In this document: positions 1-8,912 of the stretch, piece by piece | Position numbering within the stretch: position 1 is the first letter of the stretch | Layout: each line of letters starts with the position of its first letter | Assembly: GCA_017960905.1 (NCBI GenBank) | Contig: JAGCYH010000044.1 | Location: forward strand, 1 to 44,242 | Direction: 5' to 3' | DNA length: 44,242 nt | Origin: Bacteroidales bacterium | GTDB lineage: Bacteria > Bacteroidota > Bacteroidia > Bacteroidales > Marinilabiliaceae | Translations under genes and position numbers: made by a program | The notes under the pieces: generated by a model | The model's input: the letters and a program-made list of their open reading frames with translations, nothing else | Databases searched by the model: none | What the model was told of the DNA's origin: nothing

Positions 1-427
1 TGACGCGAAATTAAAAATTTTGAAAGCAATTCACAACAAGCACGAGCGCAAGGTTTCTTGCTATCTGGTTGTTCTTAATGACGCGAAATTAAAAATTTTG
101 AAAGCAATTCACAACTCAGTGTCATTGCATAATGCAAATGCTTCTGTTGTTCTTAATGACGCGAAATTAAAAATTTTGAAAGCAATTCACAACCCAGAAG
201 ACCACACAAGAGAAGTTGGGCTGGTTGTTCTTAATGACGCGAAATTAAAAATTTTGAAAGCAATTCACAACCTCTTTTTGATTTTTTTAATGTACCTTTC
301 AGTTGTTCTTAATGACGCGAAATTAAAAATTTTGAAAGCAATTCACAACCGCCCTGGTGAGCGCGTTTGTACATCTGCGGTTGTTCTTAATGACGCGAAA
401 TTAAAAATTTAGAAAACTGTACACAAC
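1..427. CRISPR. CRISPR array end, type II-C-like, 48-nt repeats and 30-nt spacers
   Basis: Repeat units lie at 1-37 (cut by the window edge), 68-115, 146-193, 224-271, 302-349 and 380-427. They are separated by five spacers of exactly 30 nt (38-67, 116-145, 194-223, 272-301, 350-379), giving a strict 78-nt period. The internal repeats are identical. The last one (380-427) keeps its first 31 bases and has several changes in its final 17, as expected for the degenerate terminal repeat. Read on the minus strand the repeat starts GTTGTGAATTGCTTTCAAA and ends GAACAAC, which resembles the long repeats of type II-C systems in Bacteroidetes (family knowledge). No cas gene and no anti-repeat (tracrRNA) is visible in the window, so the effector genes should lie to the left. 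Array direction is not certain. Confidence 0.97.
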
Positions 428-436
428 CAACAACCA

Positions 437-467
437 TTCAAACCCAGCGTAAACGCTTGGTTTTGAA
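437..467. repeat. Imperfect hairpin next to the CRISPR array
   Basis: Arms ttcaaacccagcgt (437-450) and acgcttggttttgaa (453-467) pair with one mismatch and one bulge around a 2-nt loop. It lies ten bases past the degenerate terminal repeat and before the 3' end of tRNA-Ser. It could be a weak terminator of the tRNA transcript or part of the array flank. There is no T-run to decide. Confidence 0.5.
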
Positions 468-510
468 GTAGTAAGAAATTTTAAAGGAATATGAATGAAG
501 AGTTCTGTTG

Positions 511-597
511 CGGAAAGGGGGGGATTCGAACCCCCGATACAGTCACCCGTATGCCGCATTTCGAGTGCGGTACAATCGACCACTCTGCCACCTTTCC
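511..597 (-). tRNA. tRNA-Ser (CGA)
   Basis: The minus strand folds as a class II tRNA. The acceptor arms GGAAAGG/CCTTTCC pair with a G discriminator, the anticodon loop carries CGA (reads UCG), there is a long variable arm as in serine tRNAs, and the T loop reads TTCGAAT. The CCA end is not encoded. It is 10 nt from tRNA-Tyr and is probably transcribed with it. Confidence 0.95.
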
Positions 598-607
598 AAT
601 ATGTAAG

Positions 608-690
608 TGGGTGGAGATGGATTCGAACCACCGAAGCTGTAAAGCAGCAGATTTACAGTCTGCCCCATTTGGCCACTCTGGTATCCACCC
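608..690 (-). tRNA. tRNA-Tyr (GTA)
   Basis: The minus strand begins GGGTGGA and ends TCCACCC plus an A discriminator. The anticodon loop contains GTA, with a long variable arm and T loop TTCGAAT. This is a typical tyrosine tRNA, first in a two-tRNA unit with tRNA-Ser. CCA is not encoded. Confidence 0.95.
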
Positions 691-720
691 GTGCCGCAGT
701 TGATTTCTCAATTGCGGGTG

Positions 721-752
721 CAAAGTTCGTTATTTATTTTTTAAACTCCAAA
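721..752 (-). promoter_or_regulatory. Possible promoter for tRNA-Tyr/tRNA-Ser
   Basis: On the minus strand TTTG (749-752) is followed after 20 nt by GAACTTTG (721-728). This matches the Bacteroidetes pair TTTG / TAnnTTTG except for the first base of the -7 box. It lies 30 nt upstream of the tRNA-Tyr 5' end and overlaps the last codons of ribH. Confidence 0.4.
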
Positions 753-1227
753 ATAAATTTATCATTTTTATTGCAGTAATCGCACATTCTGTTCCTTTGT
801 TGCCCAGTCGACCGCCACAGCGGTCGAGTGCTTGCTGCAGGTTGTTGGTTGTTATCACGCCGAAAATGAACGGTTTGTCGTATCGGGTGTTGAGCTCGGC
901 GATGCCTTGCGTGGTGCCTGCGCACACGTAGTCGAAGTGTGGCGTGTCGCCTTTTATCACGCAGCCTAAGCAGATGACGGCGTCGGCGTCGGTGAGTTCG
1001 GCCATGTAGCGGCCGCCGGCAATGAGCTCGAAGCTGCCTGGCACGTGGCTCACGATGATGTTCTCGTCTTTGGCGCCGTTTTTCTTCAGTGTCTCAATGG
1101 CACCGTCGAGTAGGGCGTTGGTGATGTTGCTGTTCCATTCCGACACTACGATGCCGAATTTCATCTCGCTTGCCGACGGTATCTCGTCGGGGTTGTATTC
1201 CGATAGGTTTTTTAGTGAACTTGCCAT
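730..1227 (-). CDS. ribH: 6,7-dimethyl-8-ribityllumazine synthase
   Basis: This cytoplasmic enzyme of riboflavin synthesis condenses the ribityl-aminouracil intermediate with 3,4-dihydroxybutanone phosphate. The 165-residue protein has the family size and motifs. VPGSFEL sits near residue 65, and the loop [14 protein letters not shown] near residues 88-101 carries the conserved histidine. [10 protein letters not shown] lies near the C terminus. The start is ATG, and the N-terminal extension before the core strand is about 20 residues, as in many homologs. It follows the TPR gene on the same strand but a hairpin terminator lies between them, so it may depend on readthrough or on its own weak promoter. 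Confidence 0.97.
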   Translation of the reverse strand: MASSLKNLSEYNPDEIPSASEMKFGIVVSEWNSNITNALLDGAIETLKKNGAKDENIIVSHVPGSFELIAGGRYMAELTDADAVICLGCVIKGDTPHFDYVCAGTTQGIAELNTRYDKPFIFGVITTNNLQQALDRCGGRLGNKGTECAITAIKMINLFWSLKNK

Positions 1228-1247
1228 TTTCTCTTGTTTTGGTATTA

Positions 1248-1279
1248 AAAAAGAGGGTTGCTTTAGCAGCCCTCTTTTA
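1248..1279 (-). terminator. Rho-independent terminator after the TPR gene
   Basis: Inverted arms 1253-1262 and 1265-1274 (one G-T wobble) are followed on the minus strand by a run of T. The plus strand also ends in TTTT, but no plus-strand gene precedes it. It separates the TPR gene from ribH. Confidence 0.8.
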
Positions 1280-1303
1280 TGTATTTGTTATTCAGTCAGT
1301 TCG

Positions 1304-1981
1304 TTATTCTACCGACGAAAGATATTTCTCGGCTGTAGTTGCCTGCAAGCTGGTGGCGTAGTTGTCTTTCACCTCTTGGTAGCATTTTTTAGCTTCGGCT
1401 GTGTTGCCAGTGCTTTCGTAGAGCGCGCCGAGTTTCATCAGGAATATCGGTGCTGTTACGTTGTCTTTTTTCTCAATGGCTTTTTTGTAGGCAGCGATAG
1501 CTTCTTTCTCGTTGCCAAGCTGGCATTCGGCGTCGCCGGCCAGGCCAATGGCTTGTGAGCTGAGAGTTGCGTCGTCGGTCGAGAATGCTTTGAGGTATTT
1601 CTTGGCGTTCTCGTATTCGCCCAAGTTGAGGTAGCAAACGCCAGCGTAGTACGAGGCGAGGTTGCCTGCGGGGGTAGAGCCGTATTCGTCGATTATCTTG
1701 AGGAATCCGGCGTTCATGCCGTCACCGTCGAGGGCGAGGCGGAAGCTGTCCTGCTCAAAGTAGTACTGAGCATTGAATATCTCTTCTTGTGCCGACACTT
1801 TGTTTGGCGCTATGTAGAGCGTATTGACAAACCAAATGATGGCTATTACGGCCAATACGGCTATCGCACCGATTGCAATGCCTTTCTGATTCTTTTCAAT
1901 AAATTGTTCGGATCTCGTCAATGCCATTTCAACATCCTGAAATCCCTTGTCTGTCTGGTTTACTTTTTTATTGGTTGACAT
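1304..1981 (-). CDS. Membrane-anchored tetratricopeptide repeat protein
   Basis: This is a 225-residue protein with one N-terminal transmembrane helix (about residues 37-58: AIGAIAVLAVIAIIWFV). An extracytoplasmic domain with TPR-like helices follows; phrases such as NLGEYENAKKYLKAF and YESTGNTAEAKKCYQEV are typical TPR units. The layout resembles the YfgM/ancillary-translocon type of inner membrane protein, in which the TPR part binds periplasmic or secreted clients. That assignment is by architecture only. A good promoter lies just upstream and a terminator just downstream, so it is probably transcribed alone. Confidence 0.85.
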   Translation of the reverse strand: MSTNKKVNQTDKGFQDVEMALTRSEQFIEKNQKGIAIGAIAVLAVIAIIWFVNTLYIAPNKVSAQEEIFNAQYYFEQDSFRLALDGDGMNAGFLKIIDEYGSTPAGNLASYYAGVCYLNLGEYENAKKYLKAFSTDDATLSSQAIGLAGDAECQLGNEKEAIAAYKKAIEKKDNVTAPIFLMKLGALYESTGNTAEAKKCYQEVKDNYATSLQATTAEKYLSSVE

Positions 1982-2000
1982 GATTATCTTAATTTTTGCG

Positions 2001-2029
2001 CAAAATTAGTCATTTTACATTATTTCAAA
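2001..2029 (-). promoter_or_regulatory. Promoter of the TPR gene
   Basis: On the minus strand TTTG (2026-2029), a 17-nt spacer and TAATTTTG (2001-2008) match the Bacteroidetes -33/-7 pair. It lies 20 nt upstream of the ATG. Confidence 0.6.
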
Positions 2030-2052
2030 GAGTAAAAACGATTTTTTTATTG

Positions 2053-2844
2053 TTATTTCTTAAAATCTTTTTCAACAACCACTGCTTTGCGCCCGTTTTC
2101 ACTGTCGGTAATGATTTTTACGCTGGTGTTGTAGGTCTTTTCGAGCATTTCCTGCGTGACGGCTCCGTCGGTGTTGGCGTGTTGCGTTATGCGTCCGTCG
2201 GTCATTATGCAAATGCTGTCGGCGTAGGTGAGTGCCAGATTCACGTCGTGCATTACCATAATTGTTATAAGCTGCTCTGTATGAGTTGTTTCCGATATTG
2301 CATCGAGAATGTCTTTCTGGTTTTTCAGGTCGAGGTTCGATGTGGGCTCGTCGAGCAGCAGGATGCGCGGCTCTTGCGCGAGGGCTTTGGCTATCGATGC
2401 CATCTGCCGTTCGCCGCCGCTTATCTGGTCCATGCGGCTGGCCGATAAGTGGCTTATATTCAGCTGTTTGATAATGCGGTTGCAGATTTCGGTGTCTTTC
2501 TGCGAGTCGTTGAGGCTCAACAGGCTGCGGTGGGGCGTGCGGCCGAGCATTATGTAGTCGATTACTCTAATTGGCAGAGCTTCAGTCTGTTGGTCCACAA
2601 TGCCAATGAGTTTCGAGCGTTCGCGCGGTGGCAGAGTCAGAATGTCGCAGTCGTTGGCAACGGCGCTTCCTGCCGTTGCGCGAATGTCGCCAGCCAAGGT
2701 GCGCAGCAGGGTGCTTTTGCCCGAACCGTTGCGACCTATTATGGCAGTCAGCTGACCGCCAAAGGCGGTCAGTGAGGCGTCGGATATGATTGTCCGATGT
2801 CCGTATCCGGCGCTTAAATGGCTGATATGCAGGTCGTTGCTCAT
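2053..2844 (-). CDS. ABC transporter ATP-binding protein, iron/heme/cobalamin type
   Basis: This is the ATPase subunit of an importer of the FecE/BtuD family, acting on the cytoplasmic face of the inner membrane. The 263-residue protein has Walker A GRNGSGKS (37-44), signature SGGERQM (142-148), Walker B ILLLDEP (161-167) and a switch histidine in VMHDVNLAL. I chose the ATG at 2844 because it overlaps the permease stop in an ATGA arrangement. The reading frame stays open for 36 more codons, but that stretch is low-quality sequence inside the permease gene. Last gene of a three-gene operon. The substrate cannot be read from the sequence: cobalamin, heme or a siderophore are all possible. Confidence 0.93.
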   Translation of the reverse strand: MSNDLHISHLSAGYGHRTIISDASLTAFGGQLTAIIGRNGSGKSTLLRTLAGDIRATAGSAVANDCDILTLPPRERSKLIGIVDQQTEALPIRVIDYIMLGRTPHRSLLSLNDSQKDTEICNRIIKQLNISHLSASRMDQISGGERQMASIAKALAQEPRILLLDEPTSNLDLKNQKDILDAISETTHTEQLITIMVMHDVNLALTYADSICIMTDGRITQHANTDGAVTQEMLEKTYNTSVKIITDSENGRKAVVVEKDFKK

Positions 2845-3824
2845 TTTTTTCTCAATGCTAAATAAATAAACAATACGCTGCCGAGTATTCCGCTGATGAC
2901 GCCCACGGGCAGTTCGCGCGGGTAGACGATGTTGTGGGCTATCGTGTCGCACAGTATCATGAATGTGGCGCCCAGGATTACCGATAGCGGCCCGACTACT
3001 CTGTTGTCGTAGCCTACAACGATGCGTGCCACGTGGGGTATTATCATTCCGGTGAATGCTATAATGCCGGCCGCGGCAACGCTCGCGGCGGCTATCAGTG
3101 TGGCTATGGTGAACAGTATGGGTACTGCCCGGCGCACGTTGAGCCCTACGTGTTGCGCTTGCTGTTCGCCCAACGATATGATATTCAGTATGTTGCCCAT
3201 GAACATTGATGCCGCCATGGCCATGGCGGCTACTATAGTCATAAGCATTGCCTGGCCGAGCGAGGCGTTGTCGAACGAACCCATTGTCCAGGCTATTATC
3301 TGCGACAGGTTTTCGTGTGTGCAGAAGCTCATTATGAGCGTTGTAAGTGCCGATGTGGCAATGCTTATCATGATGCCGCTCAGCAGCATTTTTGTAGTGT
3401 CGCGCAGCATGGTGCGGTAAAGGGCGAGTATTATGACCATTGTCGCCAAGGCGCCAATGAGAGCGCCGGCGGTTATGGCCGCCGAGCCGACGGTGTAGGC
3501 CAGTCCGCTGATGAACATCAGCGCCACGCCTACCACTGCGCCGCCCGAAAGTCCCATGGTATAAGGCTCAACAAGCGGGTTGCGGAAGATGTTCTGCATT
3601 ATAAGGCCCGAGAAGGCGAGCAGTCCGCCTACGCTTACGGCCATCAGTATGCGTGGTAAACGTATGTGTGTCAGTATTTTATATTGTGTCGATGCGGGGT
3701 CGTATGTGTCGGCGCTGAGCAACTCCGAAACGGTGCAGCCGTTCTCGCCGCTCGTAAGAGCGACGAAAACGGCTGATAGTAAGGCTATTATGCTCGCCGA
3801 TAATATTACGGTTTTATTCCTCAT
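2841..3824 (-). CDS. FecCD-family ABC transporter permease
   Basis: This is a 327-residue polytopic inner membrane protein with about nine or ten hydrophobic segments, typical of the FecCD/BtuC family. Recognisable family phrases are RLPRILMAVSVGGLLAFSG near residues 53-71, NPLVEPYTMGLSGGAVVGV (about 82-100) and the C-terminal GIIAFTGMIIPHVAR. The loop GEQQAQHVGLNVRR should contact the ATPase. It overlaps the binding protein gene by 11 nt and the ATPase gene by 4 nt, so the three are one translationally coupled operon. Codons 199-205 contain a perfect 20-bp palindrome (3211-3230). Confidence 0.95.
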   Translation of the reverse strand: MRNKTVILSASIIALLSAVFVALTSGENGCTVSELLSADTYDPASTQYKILTHIRLPRILMAVSVGGLLAFSGLIMQNIFRNPLVEPYTMGLSGGAVVGVALMFISGLAYTVGSAAITAGALIGALATMVIILALYRTMLRDTTKMLLSGIMISIATSALTTLIMSFCTHENLSQIIAWTMGSFDNASLGQAMLMTIVAAMAMAASMFMGNILNIISLGEQQAQHVGLNVRRAVPILFTIATLIAAASVAAAGIIAFTGMIIPHVARIVVGYDNRVVGPLSVILGATFMILCDTIAHNIVYPRELPVGVISGILGSVLFIYLALRKK

Positions 3825-4593
3825 CGTCGGTTATGAAGTTGGCTATCTGTTGCAAAGCTTCGCGGTAGAAGGTCGGGGTGGGGCAGCAGGCGTTTTCGTC
3901 TATTATGCGCACCTTGGCCTCGGTGGTCGATTTCCAGAGCTCTTCGTCTTCGGTGAACGCGCCGCCCATTGTCGATATTATTAGCACGTCGGGCTTCGCC
4001 GAAATGACGTATTCCTTTGATGCCATGGCGTTTCCGACCGCAATGATGTTGGTGCACCGGCATCGTTTGATGAATTCGCCGATGTAGGTGTCGGGCGTGG
4101 CTGCGAAGAGCGGGCGCGTGCCTATCTGTATCATCACTTTTTTGCCCGCGGCAGGCATGCTCTGGGTTATGCTGTCGATGGTATTGCGCTCTTTGTTAAT
4201 GAGTTGCACGGCGTAATGCATGCGTTTTATGTGCCGCGCTATCTGCACCGTCTGACGGCAAATCTCGTCGAAGTTGCGCGGTGTGGGGTAGTCGATAACT
4301 TTGATGCCCAGACTGCGCATTTTCTCTATCGTCTGCTGCTGCGTGAACGACATCGTGAAGACGATGTCGGGCTTCAGCGCCGCTATTTTCTCAATGTTTA
4401 TCGTGAGCACGTCGCCCACTATGGCCGATTGGTCGTTGGTAGCCGGACAGTAGCTCGTCTGTCCGACTATTTTGTCGCCTGCGCCCAACTGCTTCAGCGT
4501 GTGCGTAATGGATGGCGCCAGCGATACTATGCGCTGCGAATATATTGTGGCACAGACTATTACGAATATGACTGTAAGTACGGCCCGTCTCAT
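3814..4593 (-). CDS. Periplasmic substrate-binding protein of an ABC importer (BtuF/FecB-like)
   Basis: The 259-residue protein has an N-terminal signal sequence (about residues 1-19) and the helical-backbone metal receptor fold. RIVSLAPSITHTLKQLGAG is the first strand and helix, YCPATNDQ lies near residue 50, and a central long helix and the C-terminal lobe IAVGNAMASKEYVISAKPD follow. There is no lipobox cysteine, so it should be soluble in the periplasm. First gene of the operon. I looked for a cobalamin riboswitch upstream: only about 70 nt separate it from gyrB, mostly the gyrB terminator, so there is no room for one. A TonB-dependent receptor is not adjacent. Confidence 0.88.
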   Translation of the reverse strand: MRRAVLTVIFVIVCATIYSQRIVSLAPSITHTLKQLGAGDKIVGQTSYCPATNDQSAIVGDVLTINIEKIAALKPDIVFTMSFTQQQTIEKMRSLGIKVIDYPTPRNFDEICRQTVQIARHIKRMHYAVQLINKERNTIDSITQSMPAAGKKVMIQIGTRPLFAATPDTYIGEFIKRCRCTNIIAVGNAMASKEYVISAKPDVLIISTMGGAFTEDEELWKSTTEAKVRIIDENACCPTPTFYREALQQIANFITDDEE

Positions 4594-4614
4594 TTTTATT
4601 AATAGTTTTAAAAC

Positions 4615-4646
4615 AAAAATAGGTCACATAAGTGTGACCTATTTTT
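4615..4646 (-). terminator. Terminator of gyrB
   Basis: The perfect stem around aggtcaca/tgtgacct with flanking A/T pairs (about 4616-4646) has a T-run on the minus strand. It starts 18 nt after the gyrB stop and directly precedes the ABC importer operon. The T-run also contains TATTTTTG (4614-4621), a possible -7 box for that operon. Confidence 0.85.
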
Positions 4647-4663
4647 ATCTGATTATCAATTGT

Positions 4664-6640
<1,977 letters not shown>

Positions 6641-6685
6641 TTATAGTTCTATTATATTTACTGTCGCTTTTCGCAAAAAGCACCG

Positions 6686-6693
6686 CAAATATA
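6686..6693 (-). promoter_or_regulatory. Possible -7 box of gyrB
   Basis: TATATTTG on the minus strand fits TAnnTTTG and lies 46 nt upstream of the gyrB ATG. I see no clear -33 partner. Confidence 0.4.
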
Positions 6694-6786
6694 CAAAAAA
6701 ATACCTTATTATAATGTATGTTTTTCGCTTTTTTATTTCTTCAACGTTTTTTTTAGAACAACGTACAAATTAATACTTTTTTTCAT

Positions 6787-6794
6787 TAATTTTG
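6787..6794 (+). promoter_or_regulatory. Possible -7 box of the C1 peptidase gene
   Basis: TAATTTTG is an exact TAnnTTTG match 31 nt before the ATG at 6826. No clear TTTG is found at the expected distance upstream. Confidence 0.45.
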
Positions 6795-6825
6795 AGTTCT
6801 TAATTGTTCATCAAACCGAATAGCT

Positions 6826-8001
6826 ATGAGACATAACATATTACTTGCCGCACTCTTCGCTGTGCTTGTCCCCGCGAGTCTGACGGCGCAAAAATACGAT
6901 TTCAAAGATAAGATAAGGCTAAAGACAACCGGCGTTGAGGACCAGAACGTCTCGGGAACGTGCTGGTGTTTCAGCTTCACTTCGTTCATCGAAACCGAAA
7001 TGATACGTAAAGGCCTCAGTCCCATCAACTTATCCGAAATGTACATCGTACGCAACTGCTACGTCGAAAAGGCCGACCGCTACGTGCGCGACGAGGGTAA
7101 GTCGTACTTCACCGACGGCGGCCTCTTCCACGATGTCGCTTGGGCCGCTTCAGAGTTCGGCCTTATGCCGCAGAACGACTACAAAGGCATTGAATATGCG
7201 GCCAACGGCCACGACCATACCGAGTTGCAAAGCGTGCTGAGTGACTTCCTCAAGAGCATTTGCAAACAGAAAACGGTGTCGTCGGTATGGCGCAATGCCT
7301 ATGCCGGCATTCTCGACGCATATCTGGGCAAAGTGCCCGAAAAATTCATGTGCAACGGCAAAACGTACACGCCCAAGAGTTTCATGTCGCAAGTGGTTCA
7401 GTTCGAACCGTCTGATTATGTGTCTATTACCTCGTTCACACATCATCCGTTCTACTCGCAATTCATTCTCGAAGTGCCCGACAACTGGATGCACGGCGCG
7501 TACTACAACGTGCCTGTCGACGAGCTTGAGAGTATTGTCGATAACGCTTTAACCAAAGGCTACAGCGTCATCTGGGGTGCCGATGTTAGCGAACCCGGCT
7601 TCTCGCTCTCTGGCGGTGTGATGGTGGTGCCCGAAACCGACCTCGGTAAAGTTACCGCCGAAGAAGCCGCCGCGCTCAGCTATGTTGACACCGACGACGA
7701 GGACGAAATGAACGTCTACGTAGCCACGAAGCCGGTTACCGAAAAGTCTATAACGCAGCAAATGCGGCAAGCCGCATTTGACAGCCACGAGACCACCGAC
7801 GACCACAGCATGCTCATCGTCGGCACAGCCACCGACAGCAAGGGCGGCGATTATTACTTGGTGAAAAACAGCTGGGGCGAAATAGGACCGTACAAAGGCT
7901 ATCAGTACGCCTCGAAGAACTATTTCAGATATAAGACGCTCGACATCATGGTGCACAAGGACGCCATACCGCAGGCCATTAGGCAAAAACTCAAACTCTG
8001 A
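6826..8001 (+). CDS. Secreted C1-family cysteine peptidase (bleomycin hydrolase/aminopeptidase C-like)
   Basis: This is a 391-residue papain-fold peptidase with a signal peptide (cleavage likely after ...ASLTAQ, residue 22), so periplasmic or exported. Catalytic elements are visible in order: Gln40 in EDQNVSG, Cys46 in GTCWCFSF, His327 in TDDHSMLIVG and Asn348 in VKNSWGE. The long insertion between Cys and His fits the PepC/BLMH branch rather than compact papains. Family members trim peptides from the N terminus. Transcribed alone from its own promoter, divergent from gyrB. Codons for QMRQAAF contain a perfect 10-bp inverted repeat with an aa loop (7759-7780). Confidence 0.9.
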   Translation: MRHNILLAALFAVLVPASLTAQKYDFKDKIRLKTTGVEDQNVSGTCWCFSFTSFIETEMIRKGLSPINLSEMYIVRNCYVEKADRYVRDEGKSYFTDGGLFHDVAWAASEFGLMPQNDYKGIEYAANGHDHTELQSVLSDFLKSICKQKTVSSVWRNAYAGILDAYLGKVPEKFMCNGKTYTPKSFMSQVVQFEPSDYVSITSFTHHPFYSQFILEVPDNWMHGAYYNVPVDELESIVDNALTKGYSVIWGADVSEPGFSLSGGVMVVPETDLGKVTAEEAAALSYVDTDDEDEMNVYVATKPVTEKSITQQMRQAAFDSHETTDDHSMLIVGTATDSKGGDYYLVKNSWGEIGPYKGYQYASKNYFRYKTLDIMVHKDAIPQAIRQKLKL

Positions 8002-8013
8002 TAACCCGTTTTT

Positions 8014-8043
8014 TTTGTTTTTGCCGCAAATTGACTAATTTTG
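8014..8043 (+). promoter_or_regulatory. Promoter of fabG
   Basis: TTTG (8014-8017), an 18-nt spacer and TAATTTTG (8036-8043) make a near-ideal Bacteroidetes promoter 32 nt before the fabG ATG. Confidence 0.7.
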
Positions 8044-8075
8044 AGCCCGAAAAATAGTATAAACATATATTAAAA

Positions 8076-8822
8076 ATGAAACTATTAGAAGGAAAAACCG
8101 CAATCATCACGGGCGCTGCCCGCGGTATTGGCAAAGCTATCGCTTTGAAGTTCGCATCTGAAGGTGCCAACATCGCTTTCACCGATTTGGTTATCGACGA
8201 GAATGCGCAGAACACCGAAAAAGAGATTGCAGCTTACGGAGTGAAAGTTAAAGGCTATGCGTCGAACGCAGCCGATTTCGAGCAGACTCACCAAGTTGTA
8301 GAGCAGGTTAAGGCCGACTTCGGCTCGGTGGATATTCTGGTCAACAACGCCGGCATCACCAAAGACGGTCTGATGCTCAGAATGTCTGAAGCACAGTGGG
8401 ACGCTGTGCTGGCTGTAAACCTCAAATCGGCGTTCAACTTCATTCACGCCTGCGTACCCATCATGATGCGCCAGCGTGGTGGCAGCATCATCAACATGTC
8501 GTCGGTTGTCGGCGTGCACGGCAACGCCGGTCAGGCCAACTACGCCGCTTCGAAAGCAGGTCTTATCGCTCTTGCGAAATCTATTTCGCAAGAGATGGGC
8601 GCCAAAGGCATCCGCGCCAACGCCATTGCACCGGGCTTCATCGAGACTGCCATGACGGCCGCTCTGCCCGAAGACGTGCGCAACGAATGGATCAAACGTA
8701 TTCCGCTCCGCCGTGGCGGCACGGTCGACGATATCGCCAATGTGGCTACCTTCCTCGCAAGCGACATGTCGTCGTATGTGAGCGGTCAGGTTATTCAAGT
8801 CGATGGCGGTATGAATATGTAA
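8076..8822 (+). CDS. fabG: 3-oxoacyl-[acyl-carrier-protein] reductase
   Basis: This is a short-chain dehydrogenase of 248 residues that reduces 3-oxoacyl-ACP with NADPH in fatty acid elongation. It has the cofactor loop TGAARGIG (12-19), NNAG (90-93), the catalytic Ser in NMSSVVG (around 142-143), Tyr156 and Lys160 in NYAASKAG, and the C-terminal SGQVIQVDGGMNM typical of FabG. Single gene between its own promoter and a shared terminator. The longest clean intragenic hairpin of the window lies here (8569-8594: 12-bp arms, loop ct, over codons for IALAKSISQ). Confidence 0.95.
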   Translation: MKLLEGKTAIITGAARGIGKAIALKFASEGANIAFTDLVIDENAQNTEKEIAAYGVKVKGYASNAADFEQTHQVVEQVKADFGSVDILVNNAGITKDGLMLRMSEAQWDAVLAVNLKSAFNFIHACVPIMMRQRGGSIINMSSVVGVHGNAGQANYAASKAGLIALAKSISQEMGAKGIRANAIAPGFIETAMTAALPEDVRNEWIKRIPLRRGGTVDDIANVATFLASDMSSYVSGQVIQVDGGMNM

Positions 8823-8842
8823 TACGCTTGTAGTCAGTACAA

Positions 8843-8885
8843 TAAAAAAACGGAATGGAATTTTTAAATTCCATTCCGTTTTTAA
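8843..8885. terminator. Bidirectional terminator between fabG and RNase E/G
   Basis: Arms cggaatggaattt and aaattccattccg (8851-8878) have a run of A before and a run of T after, so both convergent genes can end here. Confidence 0.9.
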
Positions 8886-8912
8886 TTTTTCTCAACATCG
8901 CCCGAACATCGA

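Noticed and set aside
20..412. 130-codon open frame over the CRISPR array
   Set aside because: It is the 78-nt repeat period read in frame (the same peptide phrase recurs each unit), not a gene.
428..510. tracrRNA or cas gene next to the array
   Set aside because: No stretch resembling the anti-repeat (gaaagcaattcacaac) occurs outside the array in this flank, and no cas-like frame is present.
2845..2952. Longer N terminus of the ABC ATPase
   Set aside because: The extra 36 codons lie inside the permease gene and read as Arg/His-rich shadow sequence; the ATGA overlap start is far more likely.
4594..4663. Cobalamin riboswitch for the ABC importer operon
   Set aside because: The 70-nt space is too short and is occupied by the gyrB terminator; no B12-box is seen.
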